From positions 1 through 64,000 of the forward strand of contig UQXL01000012.1 in the NCBI GenBank assembly GCA_900545135.1: 64,000 bases of DNA, written 5' to 3'. The notes under the pieces are model-generated. The model did not search any database and was not told the origin of the DNA. It worked only from the letters and a program-made list of their open reading frames with translations. Each line of letters opens with the position of its first letter. The stretch's first letter is position 1. The translations under genes were made by a program, and so were the position numbers. Source of the stretch: an uncultured Eubacteriales bacterium. Its GTDB lineage: Bacteria > Bacillota > Clostridia > Peptostreptococcales > Anaerovoracaceae. Of the stretch, positions 9,109 through 16,929 are shown one piece after another.

Positions 9109-9146
9109 AAAAACCGCGCGAACCGTTTTGGGTTCAGGCGGTTTTT
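9109..9146 (-). terminator. Hairpin after the regulator gene; also holds a GAACC-N6-GGTTC dyad
   Basis: AAAAACCGC pairs with GCGGTTTTT and, after a two-base mismatch, GAACC pairs with GGTTC around a six-base loop. As RNA from the regulator gene it ends in a T-run, so it fits an intrinsic terminator. The inner GAACC-N6-GGTTC recurs upstream of kal (11285-11300), so the same site may also be an activator binding site about 150 bases upstream of the kdd start point. Both uses are possible. Confidence 0.65.
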
Positions 9147-9193
9147 AAGTGAACATTTTTCGTTTCGCCACGTGAATTTTGTCGAAACGACCG

Positions 9194-11260
9194 TCATATT
9201 CCATACTTCTTTTTCTTGCGCACCAGCTGGGTCTGGCTTATATCTATGGCTTTGGCCGCTTTTCTGGTGGAGCCGTATTTTTCACAGGCGTATTTTATCA
9301 GGCTCTTCTCATATTCTTCCACTGCGGTCTGCAGATTTATCTCTGCAGGCTGAGCCTGATTTTCCGCCGCCAGGTCTTCGCCCGGCATGTAGCCGAACAG
9401 CTCGCTGTGTTTTTCGCGCATTACGTCCATCATCGTTATATCTTCGCCCTGGGACGATATGATGAGTCTTTGGACCGTGTTTTCCAGTTCCCTTATATTC
9501 CCCGGCCATTGCTGCTGCATAAGGTATTCCATAGCGTTCTCGTCGATGCCTCTTTTTACGCCGAACTTTTTGCTGTATTTGCTGAGGAAATGGCTTACCA
9601 GCGCCGGGATATCGTCAGTCCTCTCGGAAAGGCTCGGTATCCTTATCGGAACTACGTTGAGACGGTAATACAGGTCTCTCCTGAATTTTCCTTCTTCGAC
9701 AAGCGTTTCCAGATTCTTGTTCGTAGCGGAAATAATCCTCACATTTGTCTTTACAGGCACGGTGCCGCCGACCCTGTAAAACTCCCCGTCCTGAATGGCT
9801 CTCAGCAGCTTGGCCTGCATCTCCAGCGGCAGTTCTCCTATTTCATCTAAGAATATAACTCCGTTGTTGGCCAGCTCAAAATATCCTTTCTTACCTCCGG
9901 AACTTGCTCCCGTGAAAGCGCCCTTTTCATAGCCGAAAAACTCCGACTCTATCAGCGTTGGAGAAATCGCTCCGCAGTTGATTTTGACAAAAGGCTGCAT
10001 CTTTCTGTCGCTGTTTTTCTGGATTATATTGGCCGCTTTTTCTTTTCCCACGCCCGTGTCTCCGAAGATTATGACGTTGCAGTCATACTTTGAGACCTTC
10101 GTCATTTCCTCCAGAACCTGATACATTATCTTGCTACGGCAGACGAAATCTTCCGTCATGGTCTTTTCCATGATCCTGCGGTTGAAAGGATTTTTTTCAA
10201 ATTCTCCTGAGTTCCTGTACGCTGGTTCGACAAACTCGGCATTTTTCAGATACGGAGCCATTTCCCTGACGATCTCCATATCGAAAGCGTCGTATCCGCT
10301 GAGATAACCCTCGGCGCACCTGACGCAGAGCGGCTTTGACATGGATTCAGTTATATACAGCGCTATATTGAGGTTGTTGATGAGGTTGGCGAACAGTACA
10401 GTGCCCTCCGGCTTGGTCGCCAGTATGTTTATTGTCTCGGCGCCGGGAATTTCCGCACAGTTGATGGAAAGGTCAAAGAGCGACTCTGCGTCCAGCTGTT
10501 TCATACATTCCATCGGCTTTAATATGTTGATAAAGTGGACTTCATTGAAGACCTTTTCCACCAGCTCGTCTATGCCTTTGCCTGCCATTCTCATGCTTGT
10601 CCTCTTATCAAAAAGGCACACGATTTCAGCCTCAGCGCCCACCTCGCGCCTTATCACGTATCCGTAAAGTAAATTTGTGAGCATACTGTTTCCCACCACG
10701 AGAAATTTCTTGCTGCTGCCGATAAGTTGATGGAGCCTGTAAAGAGTCCCCGACTGGTCGAAAGTAAACATGGTCAGGTCCAGCGGAAGATCTTCCTGAA
10801 ATTTAACCACAGGTATCAAATCGTGGATTATGGCGTACCCCGTAGCTTCAACCTGGTTGAAGGCTTTGTTCACTGAAGTTATGTCCTCTATATACATAGG
10901 TACAGAAGCGGCCGACACATTGCAGATTATCTTGTCGCCTACGCGGAGACCGGCCTTGTTGTCATATTCGCTTCCTATCTCTTCGATGACGCCCATGACG
11001 AGGCCTCCCGTATCCGTTACGGGATTGTGCAGTTTTCCTCTTCTTATCACTATATCTATGATCTGCTGCTTTAATTTTTTCTCGTCATCGTTGACTTCAG
11101 TGCAAATCTGCTTGAAACCTGTGCCCTCAAGGTGTATTCTTTTTATAGAGACTCTGAGTTCGTCAGGATATATATTGCGGCTGTTATCAAGTTTCCAGGC
11201 GGAAGTAGGCAGTACGTGCTGCGGCTCAAGCACCCGTTTGATTCCGTACGTCATGGGCAT
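9194..11260 (-). CDS. Sigma-54-dependent activator with a Kdd-like sensor domain
   Basis: 688 residues. Residues 1 to about 350 align visibly along their length with Kdd encoded next door: both begin with a HRV/KRV...VLP segment and share KxHNP(W/V)T(G/D)(S/T)GG(M/L), LRVGDKI-type and (V/S)INC motifs. Where Kdd has IGGGGKSG, this protein has VGNSMLTN, so NAD binding is probably lost. Next comes an AAA+ sigma-54 domain: Walker A GDTGVGKE near 400, ESEFFGYEKGAFTGA near 445, and Walker B VIFLDEIGE. A Fis-type helix-turn-helix ends the protein. The start at 11260 has AAGGAG eight bases upstream. It probably senses a lysine-pathway intermediate and activates kdd and kal. Confidence 0.9.
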   Translation of the reverse strand: MPMTYGIKRVLEPQHVLPTSAWKLDNSRNIYPDELRVSIKRIHLEGTGFKQICTEVNDDEKKLKQQIIDIVIRRGKLHNPVTDTGGLVMGVIEEIGSEYDNKAGLRVGDKIICNVSAASVPMYIEDITSVNKAFNQVEATGYAIIHDLIPVVKFQEDLPLDLTMFTFDQSGTLYRLHQLIGSSKKFLVVGNSMLTNLLYGYVIRREVGAEAEIVCLFDKRTSMRMAGKGIDELVEKVFNEVHFINILKPMECMKQLDAESLFDLSINCAEIPGAETINILATKPEGTVLFANLINNLNIALYITESMSKPLCVRCAEGYLSGYDAFDMEIVREMAPYLKNAEFVEPAYRNSGEFEKNPFNRRIMEKTMTEDFVCRSKIMYQVLEEMTKVSKYDCNVIIFGDTGVGKEKAANIIQKNSDRKMQPFVKINCGAISPTLIESEFFGYEKGAFTGASSGGKKGYFELANNGVIFLDEIGELPLEMQAKLLRAIQDGEFYRVGGTVPVKTNVRIISATNKNLETLVEEGKFRRDLYYRLNVVPIRIPSLSERTDDIPALVSHFLSKYSKKFGVKRGIDENAMEYLMQQQWPGNIRELENTVQRLIISSQGEDITMMDVMREKHSELFGYMPGEDLAAENQAQPAEINLQTAVEEYEKSLIKYACEKYGSTRKAAKAIDISQTQLVRKKKKYGI

Positions 11261-11284
11261 TTTATGTTCACTCCTTCTGCTGCT

Positions 11285-11300
11285 GAACCTAAATCGGTTC
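11285..11300. promoter_or_regulatory. Candidate activator site GAACC-N6-GGTTC upstream of kal
   Basis: A perfect dyad, GAACC TAAATC GGTTC (TGAACC/TGGTTCA-like flanks extend it to six bases per arm), lies 25 bases before the regulator start codon and 30 bases upstream of the kal -24 element. The same half-sites at the same spacing occur at 9120-9135 in the kdd upstream region. It could serve kal activation and autorepression of the regulator. Binding is inferred. Confidence 0.55.
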
Positions 11301-11330
11301 ACTTGTGTGGTATTTTCAATGATAAACCAT

Positions 11331-11346
11331 TGGCACGCATTTTGCA
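11331..11346 (+). promoter_or_regulatory. Sigma-54 (-24/-12) promoter for kal
   Basis: TGGCACGCATTTTGCA is an exact match to the sigma-54 consensus (TGGCAC-N5-TTGCA), with GG at 11332 and GC at 11344. It predicts transcription from about 11357, giving kal a leader of about 60 bases. Confidence 0.93.
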
Positions 11347-11418
11347 ATATATTATTTTTGTGAATTCAGGCTAATCGATTTAGTTTCATATCAACAATAA
11401 CAAAAAGGAGAAATAACG

Positions 11419-11811
11419 ATGGAAGAAAAAATCACTTCAACCCTGAGACTGAGAATGTCCGCTAAAGACGCTCATTACGGCGGAAACCTGGTAGACGGAG
11501 CTCACATGGTTCACCTGTTCGGCGACGTAGCTACTGAATTACTTATCAAGTATGACGGAGACGAAGGTCTGTTCTGCGCTTATGACAACGTAGAATTCCT
11601 GGCTCCTACTTATGCCGGCGACTACATCGAAGCTTACGGCGAAATCACCAGCGTTGGCAACACTTCAAGAAAGATGAAGTTTGAAGCCAGAAAGGTCATC
11701 GTTTCAAGACCTGACATCAGCGCTTCAGCCGCAGACTTCCTGGAAGAGCCTATCGTAGTTGCAAGAGCTACAGGAACCTGCGTAACTCCAAAGGAATGTA
11801 AGAGAAAATAA
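11419..11811 (+). CDS. kal: 3-aminobutyryl-CoA ammonia-lyase
   Basis: Hot-dog-fold lyase that removes ammonia from 3-aminobutyryl-CoA to give crotonyl-CoA in lysine fermentation (EC 4.3.1.14). It has 130 residues, as in known Kal proteins. The segments [15 protein letters not shown] and [15 protein letters not shown] are typical. The ATG at 11419 follows AAGGAG. It is divergent from the regulator gene and has its own sigma-54 promoter, so it is expected to be co-induced with the leftward operon. It appears to be monocistronic. Confidence 0.93.
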   Translation: MEEKITSTLRLRMSAKDAHYGGNLVDGAHMVHLFGDVATELLIKYDGDEGLFCAYDNVEFLAPTYAGDYIEAYGEITSVGNTSRKMKFEARKVIVSRPDISASAADFLEEPIVVARATGTCVTPKECKRK

Positions 11812-11813
11812 AA

Positions 11814-12037
11814 TGACCTGCGATTGCCGAGCCAGAGGGCGACGGCAGAGCAGCGGCATTTTATTCGCCAGGATTTCCCAAGAGCCGCTTCATGCGGCGA
11901 TTGGCCGAAATCTACGGCGCGGCCTGACCTGCGATTGCCGAGCCAGAGGGCGACGGCAGAGCAGTGGCGTTTTATTCGCCAGGATTCTCTGCGAGCAAGC
12001 CTGCAAGGGCTATGCGAGCAGCTAAGAATCTACGGCG
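11814..12037 (+). ncRNA. Tandem structured element, two copies with covarying hairpins
   Basis: Two units 111 bases apart (11814-11924 and 11925-12037) share a 5' block of about 62 bases, nearly identical (two changes). That block can fold as TGCC-GA-GCC/GGC-GA-C-GGCA. The 3' half differs in sequence but keeps one fold. Copy 1 has GATTTC/GAAATC, CCAA/TTGG, GA/GA, then GCCGC/GCGGC. Copy 2 has GATTCT/AGAATC, CTGC/GCAG, GA/GA, then GCA/TGC. CGCC/GGCG closes both. Covariation plus a conserved tandem-GA internal loop suggests selected RNA (or DNA) structure. No convincing protein is encoded. Identity unknown. Confidence 0.6.
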
Positions 12038-12062
12038 CAGGAAAAATACAAACATATAATAG

Positions 12063-12110
12063 ATACGGTTCCGACATGCTTTAACCAGCATATCAGAACC
12101 GTATTTTATT
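12063..12110 (+). terminator. Intrinsic terminator after kal and the tandem element
   Basis: ATACGGTTC and GAACCGTAT form the main arms with partial pairing between ACATGCT and AGCATAT around TTAACC, followed by TTTATTATAT. It ends the kal transcript, so the tandem element would be the kal 3' untranslated region. Confidence 0.75.
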
Positions 12111-12159
12111 ATATATAAAAGTATTCTGTATAATGCTGTAATTCTTTTACTTTAATATA

Positions 12160-12187
12160 TTGACATTTATAATTATTATGTTATTTT
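12160..12187 (+). promoter_or_regulatory. Putative vegetative promoter for the C39-like protease gene
   Basis: TTGACA at 12160 and TATTTT at 12182, separated by 16 bases in an AT-rich stretch. A plausible sigma-A promoter just ahead of the protease-lipoprotein pair. Confidence 0.45.
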
Positions 12188-12207
12188 AAAGGTGAAAGGG
12201 AAACAGC

Positions 12208-12807
12208 ATATACTTAACACTGCTGCTTGTGTTCTTCAGCATAAGCGTTGCCTTTGCTGGAACATCCACACCCATTGTTGAACCTAACAGAGTTGGGGAA
12301 ACTTACGACCTTGATGTTCCTCTCTATCAACAGGTCAACAAATACTATTGTGGCCCAGTATGTGTAAGGATGATTTTAAAACATTTTGGTATGTCCGTTA
12401 CAGAAAATGAAGCCGCCAAATTATGTAATGCGAAGTCGCCGGGAGGTTCATATTTAAAAGACCTGACTGCAGCATTAAATGAAAAATTAAAAAAGACAGC
12501 CTATTATTCAAAAGGTACGTGGAACACTTCCTTTATAGACAATACGATTGCAAGCATAAAAGCCAATTATCCGGTCATTTGCGGTGTGGTTCCGAGATAT
12601 CTGCCAAACTATCCTGATACAAATACATCAGACGGCCATTTTGTAGTAGTAGATGGATATTCCATACAGGCAGGTTCTAAGACTACTATAATATTAAGAT
12701 ACAACGACCCGCATTATGAAGACAGATATTTTGGTTCATATTCCGTTGAGTATAGCCAAATGGAAGACGCAATAAACGCTCATTGGAGTTATTACAGTTC
12801 TCACTAA
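12208..12807 (+). CDS. Secreted C39-like cysteine peptidase; start codon unclear
   Basis: The mature part (about 185 residues) looks like a papain-fold peptidase of the C39-like type: QQVNKYYCGPVCVRMILKHFG holds the oxyanion glutamine and catalytic cysteine, DGHFVVVDGY the histidine, and NDPHY the likely third residue. An N-terminal stretch read as YLTLLLVFFSISVAFAG is a good signal peptide. However, the open frame (from 12196) has no ATG, GTG or TTG before the hydrophobic core; the first is an internal GTG at 12229. The start given is approximate. A one-base shift would join it to a GTG (12192) after AAAGG, so the 5' end may be damaged. It precedes a lipoprotein gene by 22 bases. The substrate is unknown. 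Confidence 0.65.
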   Translation: MYLTLLLVFFSISVAFAGTSTPIVEPNRVGETYDLDVPLYQQVNKYYCGPVCVRMILKHFGMSVTENEAAKLCNAKSPGGSYLKDLTAALNEKLKKTAYYSKGTWNTSFIDNTIASIKANYPVICGVVPRYLPNYPDTNTSDGHFVVVDGYSIQAGSKTTIILRYNDPHYEDRYFGSYSVEYSQMEDAINAHWSYYSSH

Positions 12808-12829
12808 ATTTCAGGAGGCGAGAATTTAC

Positions 12830-13972
12830 ATGAAGAAAAGTTTTTTCCTCATAATTTTACTGTTTATTACACTATCCACAAGCTGTACCCTTTCAGACAA
12901 TAACAAAGTTCAAAATAAGGAGGGTCTTTACGGCCCTCCCATAGAAGCCAAATTGACTCCCATAGAACGTCCTTTTGCTATGGAATACGACGAGCGAGGC
13001 AGACACTTCAACTTTCCGTCAGTTTGTTACTCTGATGAAAACACTCTTGTCATTTCCAACGTAAACGTAACCAGAGGGACAGACGATCCGGGCGTCGTCA
13101 TAGAGCCCGAATTCCGCACAGACGGAATCTGCATAATAAACACGGAAACCGGCGAATACGAAAAGTTGAGCATCCTGCACAAAGATGAAATTTATCAGGC
13201 TGTTCCGTACAAAGATGGGATAATATATTCCTGCTGCCGGTATCGACAAACAGCAGAAGAAGATTCCTCTCTCGATAAAACTTCTTTCGAGTGGGAAATC
13301 GCCTATTTTGACGGCCATGAAAGCGATGTGATAGATTCCGGCTTCTGCTCCGTCGGCGACTCTCCACGTCTTACCATGGCAGAAAATATTCCGATTTATG
13401 TATGCGAAAACAATACCGGCGATTTTTCCTCCGTTACGCTCAGGCGGATTGACAACATGGAAGTCTCTGTAATCGAAGACTTTAACGGCTATAAATTTGC
13501 TTTTACCACCGATCTGTGCGATAACGGGCAAGAGTATTGCTTCAAAATTCTCGATGAAAAATCAGATAAGGAGGTCATCTTTGCGGAAAGCAAAAATGAG
13601 ATACTGGTTGAAAAAGAGCTTGAAGACGGCTGCGACTCCTACGGAATAACAGATAAATATATAGTCTGTTCCCTTGGCGCGAAAATGGGCGAAACTTCGC
13701 TCCTTGGAATCCCCGTTGACGGCGGAGAAGAAAAGCTGCTCGAGCAGTCAAAGCGCTGGTATCGTATAGAGGGAGGCCGCGGAAAATACTGTCTTACCGT
13801 AGACGAGGGCTTCAATCTATATTACATAGACATCGAAGAGTCTTCAGTAGGTCAGATAACTTTGCCTGAGGATATCGTCGAGCCGAGCGCTGCAAAAGGA
13901 CTTTTTTCTGAAAATCCTGATTGTTTCATCTTAGAAGCTAATTTAGAAAATTATTTTAGATTGGAACTGTAG
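12830..13972 (+). CDS. Lipoprotein of unknown function
   Basis: 380 residues. The N-terminus is a lipoprotein signal: a KK start, a hydrophobic core FFLIILLFITLS, then cysteine at residue 19 (STSC, a weak lipobox). The body has repeated beta-rich segments such as TYDxxxLVISN, DGIIYSCCRYR, YIVCSLGAKMG and FNLYYIDIE, spaced like blades of a beta-propeller. The fold is an inference. I do not recognise a family. AGGAGG lies upstream of the ATG. It is probably co-transcribed with the C39-like peptidase, so the pair may act together at the outer face of the membrane. Confidence 0.7.
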   Translation: MKKSFFLIILLFITLSTSCTLSDNNKVQNKEGLYGPPIEAKLTPIERPFAMEYDERGRHFNFPSVCYSDENTLVISNVNVTRGTDDPGVVIEPEFRTDGICIINTETGEYEKLSILHKDEIYQAVPYKDGIIYSCCRYRQTAEEDSSLDKTSFEWEIAYFDGHESDVIDSGFCSVGDSPRLTMAENIPIYVCENNTGDFSSVTLRRIDNMEVSVIEDFNGYKFAFTTDLCDNGQEYCFKILDEKSDKEVIFAESKNEILVEKELEDGCDSYGITDKYIVCSLGAKMGETSLLGIPVDGGEEKLLEQSKRWYRIEGGRGKYCLTVDEGFNLYYIDIEESSVGQITLPEDIVEPSAAKGLFSENPDCFILEANLENYFRLEL

Positions 13973-14000
13973 TTTAAGACTATCGAAGCAAAAAATCAAA

Positions 14001-14065
14001 GCAGCTTGCTCTGCCTGCGCAATCCCGTTAGTCCGGAAAAGCGCTAAGCTCGGCAAGCTGCGTTT
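14001..14065 (+). terminator. Terminator-like hairpin after the lipoprotein gene
   Basis: Arms GCAGCTTGC (14001-14009) and GCAAGCTGC (14053-14061) are followed by GTTTTAAT. The 43-base loop has its own nested pairing (GCGC/GCGC, CCG/CGG). Both flanking genes end here, so it may serve both strands. Confidence 0.55.
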
Positions 14066-14102
14066 TAATCTAGAAGCTTTCCCAATTCAAAAATTTCTCA
14101 AT

Positions 14103-14807
14103 TCAGCAGTTTTTCAGATATTCGATTTCTTCCCTCGTCAGCTTGCGGTAATGACCCGGTCTGAGATGGCCGAGGCGAATCTCTCCGATGGCTATGCGCT
14201 CAAGCTCCTGCACTGGATTTCCCACCGCCGCGAACATCTTGCGCACCTGGCGGTTTTTCCCCTCGTGGATAGTGATTTCAACGACTGTGGAGCCAGCTCC
14301 GCCTTTTATGATTTTCACCTTTGCTTTGCCGGTCACATATCCTCCTATATCGACGCCGTTTCTCAGTTTTCTTGCCCGCTCGTCAGAGAGAACTCCCTTC
14401 ACCAAGACCCTGTAGGTCTTGCCCAGTTCATGCTTGGGATGGGTGACTCTGTATGTCAGATCGCCGTCGTTGGTCATTATCAGCGCCCCCGTGGTGTTGT
14501 AATCAAGTCTGCCTACCGGGAAAAGCCTCTCGTCTATATCGTTGACGATATCCATGACAGTCGCCCTGTCTTTGTCGTCGCTGGCCGTAGTAACCATTCC
14601 CATGGGCTTATTGACGAGAACGTATATCAGCTTCTGTTTTTTCTCTATCAGGCGGCCGTTGACGACTACTTTGTCTCCCTCTTTGACGTCGTAACCCGGC
14701 TCCCTCATTACGGCTCCGTTTATCTTCACATTTCCGCTTTCTATAAGCTGGTCAGCCTTGCGTCTGCTGGCGATGCCCGCCTGAGCTATATATTTGTTTA
14801 TTCTCAT
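14103..14807 (-). CDS. rluB: Ribosomal large-subunit pseudouridine synthase B
   Basis: RsuA/RluB/RluE-family pseudouridine synthase of 234 residues. An N-terminal S4 RNA-binding domain (MRINKYIAQAGIASRRKAD to about residue 60) is followed by the catalytic domain with the GRLDYNTTG motif, whose aspartate is the catalytic residue. The family modifies 23S rRNA (position 2605 in E. coli numbering for RluB). RsuA cannot be fully excluded by eye. The ATG at 14807 has GGGGAT upstream. In many Firmicutes rluB lies near scpAB, as it does here. Confidence 0.88.
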   Translation of the reverse strand: MRINKYIAQAGIASRRKADQLIESGNVKINGAVMREPGYDVKEGDKVVVNGRLIEKKQKLIYVLVNKPMGMVTTASDDKDRATVMDIVNDIDERLFPVGRLDYNTTGALIMTNDGDLTYRVTHPKHELGKTYRVLVKGVLSDERARKLRNGVDIGGYVTGKAKVKIIKGGAGSTVVEITIHEGKNRQVRKMFAAVGNPVQELERIAIGEIRLGHLRPGHYRKLTREEIEYLKNC

Positions 14808-14850
14808 GATTTTATCCCCTGTGTGTTTTATGTTATTTTATCACAGAAAG

Positions 14851-16125
14851 TCAGCTGTTGTAAATATTCTCAAGTCCCTCCGAAGCCACGATCTTCTTGA
14901 TCAGCTTAGGGTCTGTAATGTACAGGCCGCGTTCTTTCATGCGGTCGAAATATTCGCCTCCTGCAAAAGTAAATCTCCTGTCAAGGCCGTTTTCCTCCTC
15001 GAGCACAGCCCGCGAAAATTTGAGCAGATCTCCGATTGCAATGCTTTCGGGAAGCTCGAGCATAGGCCGTCCGCAAGCATACTCGGCGGCATTGTAGCCT
15101 GCCAGCGAGCCAGTGGAAATGGCCTCCGTATGTCCGATGAAAAAGCCTGATTTTTCGCCGCCCAAAAACAGATTTTCTATACCGTCAGCCCTCATATATT
15201 TATCCCTTATTCCCACCGACATATACCTGATGGAATTTCCCTTTCCGCCTGCGTAAGGATCGGCAAACCTGGCGTTTTCAAAGCCCTCTATCTGCCTCAG
15301 GTCCTCAAGGTTGAAAAATGGCGTCATCAGCTTGGCGTGGCCCGTGTCTATGAGAATGATATTTTCAGCGTAGGAATCCAGGGCGTACTGCCTGCAGACC
15401 TTTTTCTTGAGCTTGTCGCGGTTTATGAACTTTTCCGGCAGTGGCACGACGGCAAATCCGTCTTTGTCTAGTTTTTTCTGCAGTTTTTTCGAAAGGGTCC
15501 TTTTCTCCAGCTTGCACGAGCCACTGAAAGCTCCTCTCGTTCCGTCGGCTTTGCAGGCCGCCAAATCCTTGAGTCCGGCTCTCTCTGTTATGCTTACGCG
15601 CGGTCCGAAAGCTGGACATCTGAGTACGCACATAGAACAGCCGTTGCCGTATCGCATGCAATTCCCCATAGGGCCTGTCGAACCGGTAGTCTCTATGAAT
15701 ACGTCTCCCTCGATTTCCTCACCGTCTGCCGTAACCACCGCGCTAATCCTCGACTCGCTATCCATCTTTACGTCGATTATCCTGGTGATGAATCTTATCT
15801 CTATTCCCAGGTTCCTGACCAGCCGCCTCACCTCCGGTTCCGTCATGGCGACGTCATAAAACGACGCATGTTCGTGGCCAGGGAAATCCACATTGCGGTG
15901 GGTGGACAGCCTGTCGGTTATATCAAACAGCTCTCCGGCGCCAAGAGCTATGTTCTCTTCGGCCGCTGTAAATCTGCCGTTGTTCCTCATTATTCCGCCT
16001 ACGTTTCCGAGACCCAAAAGCATATCGGTCTTTTCGCAGAGAATCACTTCAGCTCCCCGCTTGGCGGCTCTGACTGCCGAAGCCACGCCCGACCAGCCTC
16101 CGCCTATTACTATTACTTTAGACAT
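14851..16125 (-). CDS. FAD-dependent oxidoreductase, TrmFO/GidA-like, with a cysteine cluster
   Basis: 424 residues. The N-terminus VIVIGGGWSGVASAVRAAKRGAEVILCEK is an FAD-binding Rossmann motif. The C-terminal part has ENLFLGGEKSGFFIGHTEAISTGSLAGYNAAEYACG, close to the FAD-closing segment of TrmFO. Unlike TrmFO it has a central CMRYGNGCSMCVLRCP segment near residue 160, which could hold an iron-sulfur cluster or redox thiols. The substrate is unknown. GGAAGGTG precedes the ATG. It lies between rluB and mnmM, so an RNA-modification link is possible but unproved. Confidence 0.75.
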   Translation of the reverse strand: MSKVIVIGGGWSGVASAVRAAKRGAEVILCEKTDMLLGLGNVGGIMRNNGRFTAAEENIALGAGELFDITDRLSTHRNVDFPGHEHASFYDVAMTEPEVRRLVRNLGIEIRFITRIIDVKMDSESRISAVVTADGEEIEGDVFIETTGSTGPMGNCMRYGNGCSMCVLRCPAFGPRVSITERAGLKDLAACKADGTRGAFSGSCKLEKRTLSKKLQKKLDKDGFAVVPLPEKFINRDKLKKKVCRQYALDSYAENIILIDTGHAKLMTPFFNLEDLRQIEGFENARFADPYAGGKGNSIRYMSVGIRDKYMRADGIENLFLGGEKSGFFIGHTEAISTGSLAGYNAAEYACGRPMLELPESIAIGDLLKFSRAVLEEENGLDRRFTFAGGEYFDRMKERGLYITDPKLIKKIVASEGLENIYNS

Positions 16126-16181
16126 AAAAACACCTTCCTCTCATAAAGAATATTATGCTGGGAAGGCGCCAATTATTGTCT

Positions 16182-16793
16182 TTATTTCTTCTTAGTTATC
16201 CAAAGAATTTCCGGGGCTTTATCGCCTTGGTTGAGCATATCGGCATAAACGCAGTGATATTTCCCCTTTTCGAGGGTACGGGCGAATTTTTTCAGCGCTT
16301 CTTTCTCTCTCCTTCCCTCTTCATGCCCCGGATATATGCTCACGCAGACCAGCCCTCCGGTCTTTATCTTCTCCAATGCTTTCTTTACGGCTGAAATAGT
16401 TGTATCCGCAGTCGTCGTCACGCTCTTGTCTCCTCCCGGCAGATAGCCGAGGTTGAAGATTATCACAGCCGGCTCTTCCGCGACGTAATTTTCCATGCTG
16501 ACGTGGCTGTCATTTATAAATGTGACCTTTACAGCGCTGCCGCTGACTGCCGGCGCAAATCCAGACGGCGGACCTTGTATTTCCCAAGTTATGCCGCTAT
16601 CTGAAAGCAGATCGCCGGCTGATTCTATCGCCTCTTGCTGTATATCAAAGGAATATACTCTGCGGCATCTTTGCGCCAGAAAAAGCGTATCATGGCCTCT
16701 GCCGCAGGTGCAGTCAACGGACGTATCGCCGTCCTGCAAATACTTTTCGCATACAGCAAGAGCTAAATTTGTCGTATCCTGTAAAAGATTCAT
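16182..16793 (-). CDS. mnmM: tRNA mnm5U34 methyltransferase (YtqB/MnmM family)
   Basis: SAM-dependent methyltransferase of 203 residues. Motif I reads VDCTCGRGHDTLFLA (residues about 25-40), which is the characteristic YtqB/MnmM variant (VDxTxGxGxDT), and the NLGYLPGGDK segment near 115 matches the family's motif IV region. Family members methylate the 5-aminomethyl group at U34 of tRNA in Gram-positives. The ATG follows GGGGAGAAAG. It is in the same direction as the flavoprotein gene, 56 bases upstream of it. Confidence 0.85.
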   Translation of the reverse strand: MNLLQDTTNLALAVCEKYLQDGDTSVDCTCGRGHDTLFLAQRCRRVYSFDIQQEAIESAGDLLSDSGITWEIQGPPSGFAPAVSGSAVKVTFINDSHVSMENYVAEEPAVIIFNLGYLPGGDKSVTTTADTTISAVKKALEKIKTGGLVCVSIYPGHEEGRREKEALKKFARTLEKGKYHCVYADMLNQGDKAPEILWITKKK

Positions 16794-16869
16794 TTCTTTC
16801 TCCCCGTTTAAATATATAAGATATTATAGCAGGACTGGTTTCCAAACCGCAATTTTTTTCTGTTACGTA

Positions 16870-16898
16870 TTGATTTTTTCGCTGTCATGCTGCATAAT
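16870..16898 (+). promoter_or_regulatory. Putative sigma-A promoter for the small lipoprotein gene
   Basis: TTGATT at 16870 and CATAAT at 16893 with 17-base spacing, about 30 bases before the lipoprotein start codon. Confidence 0.5.
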
Positions 16899-16929
16899 CA
16901 AACTATAAAACCACAGGAGGTATTTATAA

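Noticed and set aside
11882..12017. Canonical kink-turns in the tandem element
   Set aside because: Tandem GA pairs are present, but the bulge is on the wrong side or not adjacent, so the k-turn rule is not met.
11814..12084. Small proteins in the tandem element
   Set aside because: Open frames run through it on account of GC-rich repeats, but they lack ribosome binding sites and change register between copies.
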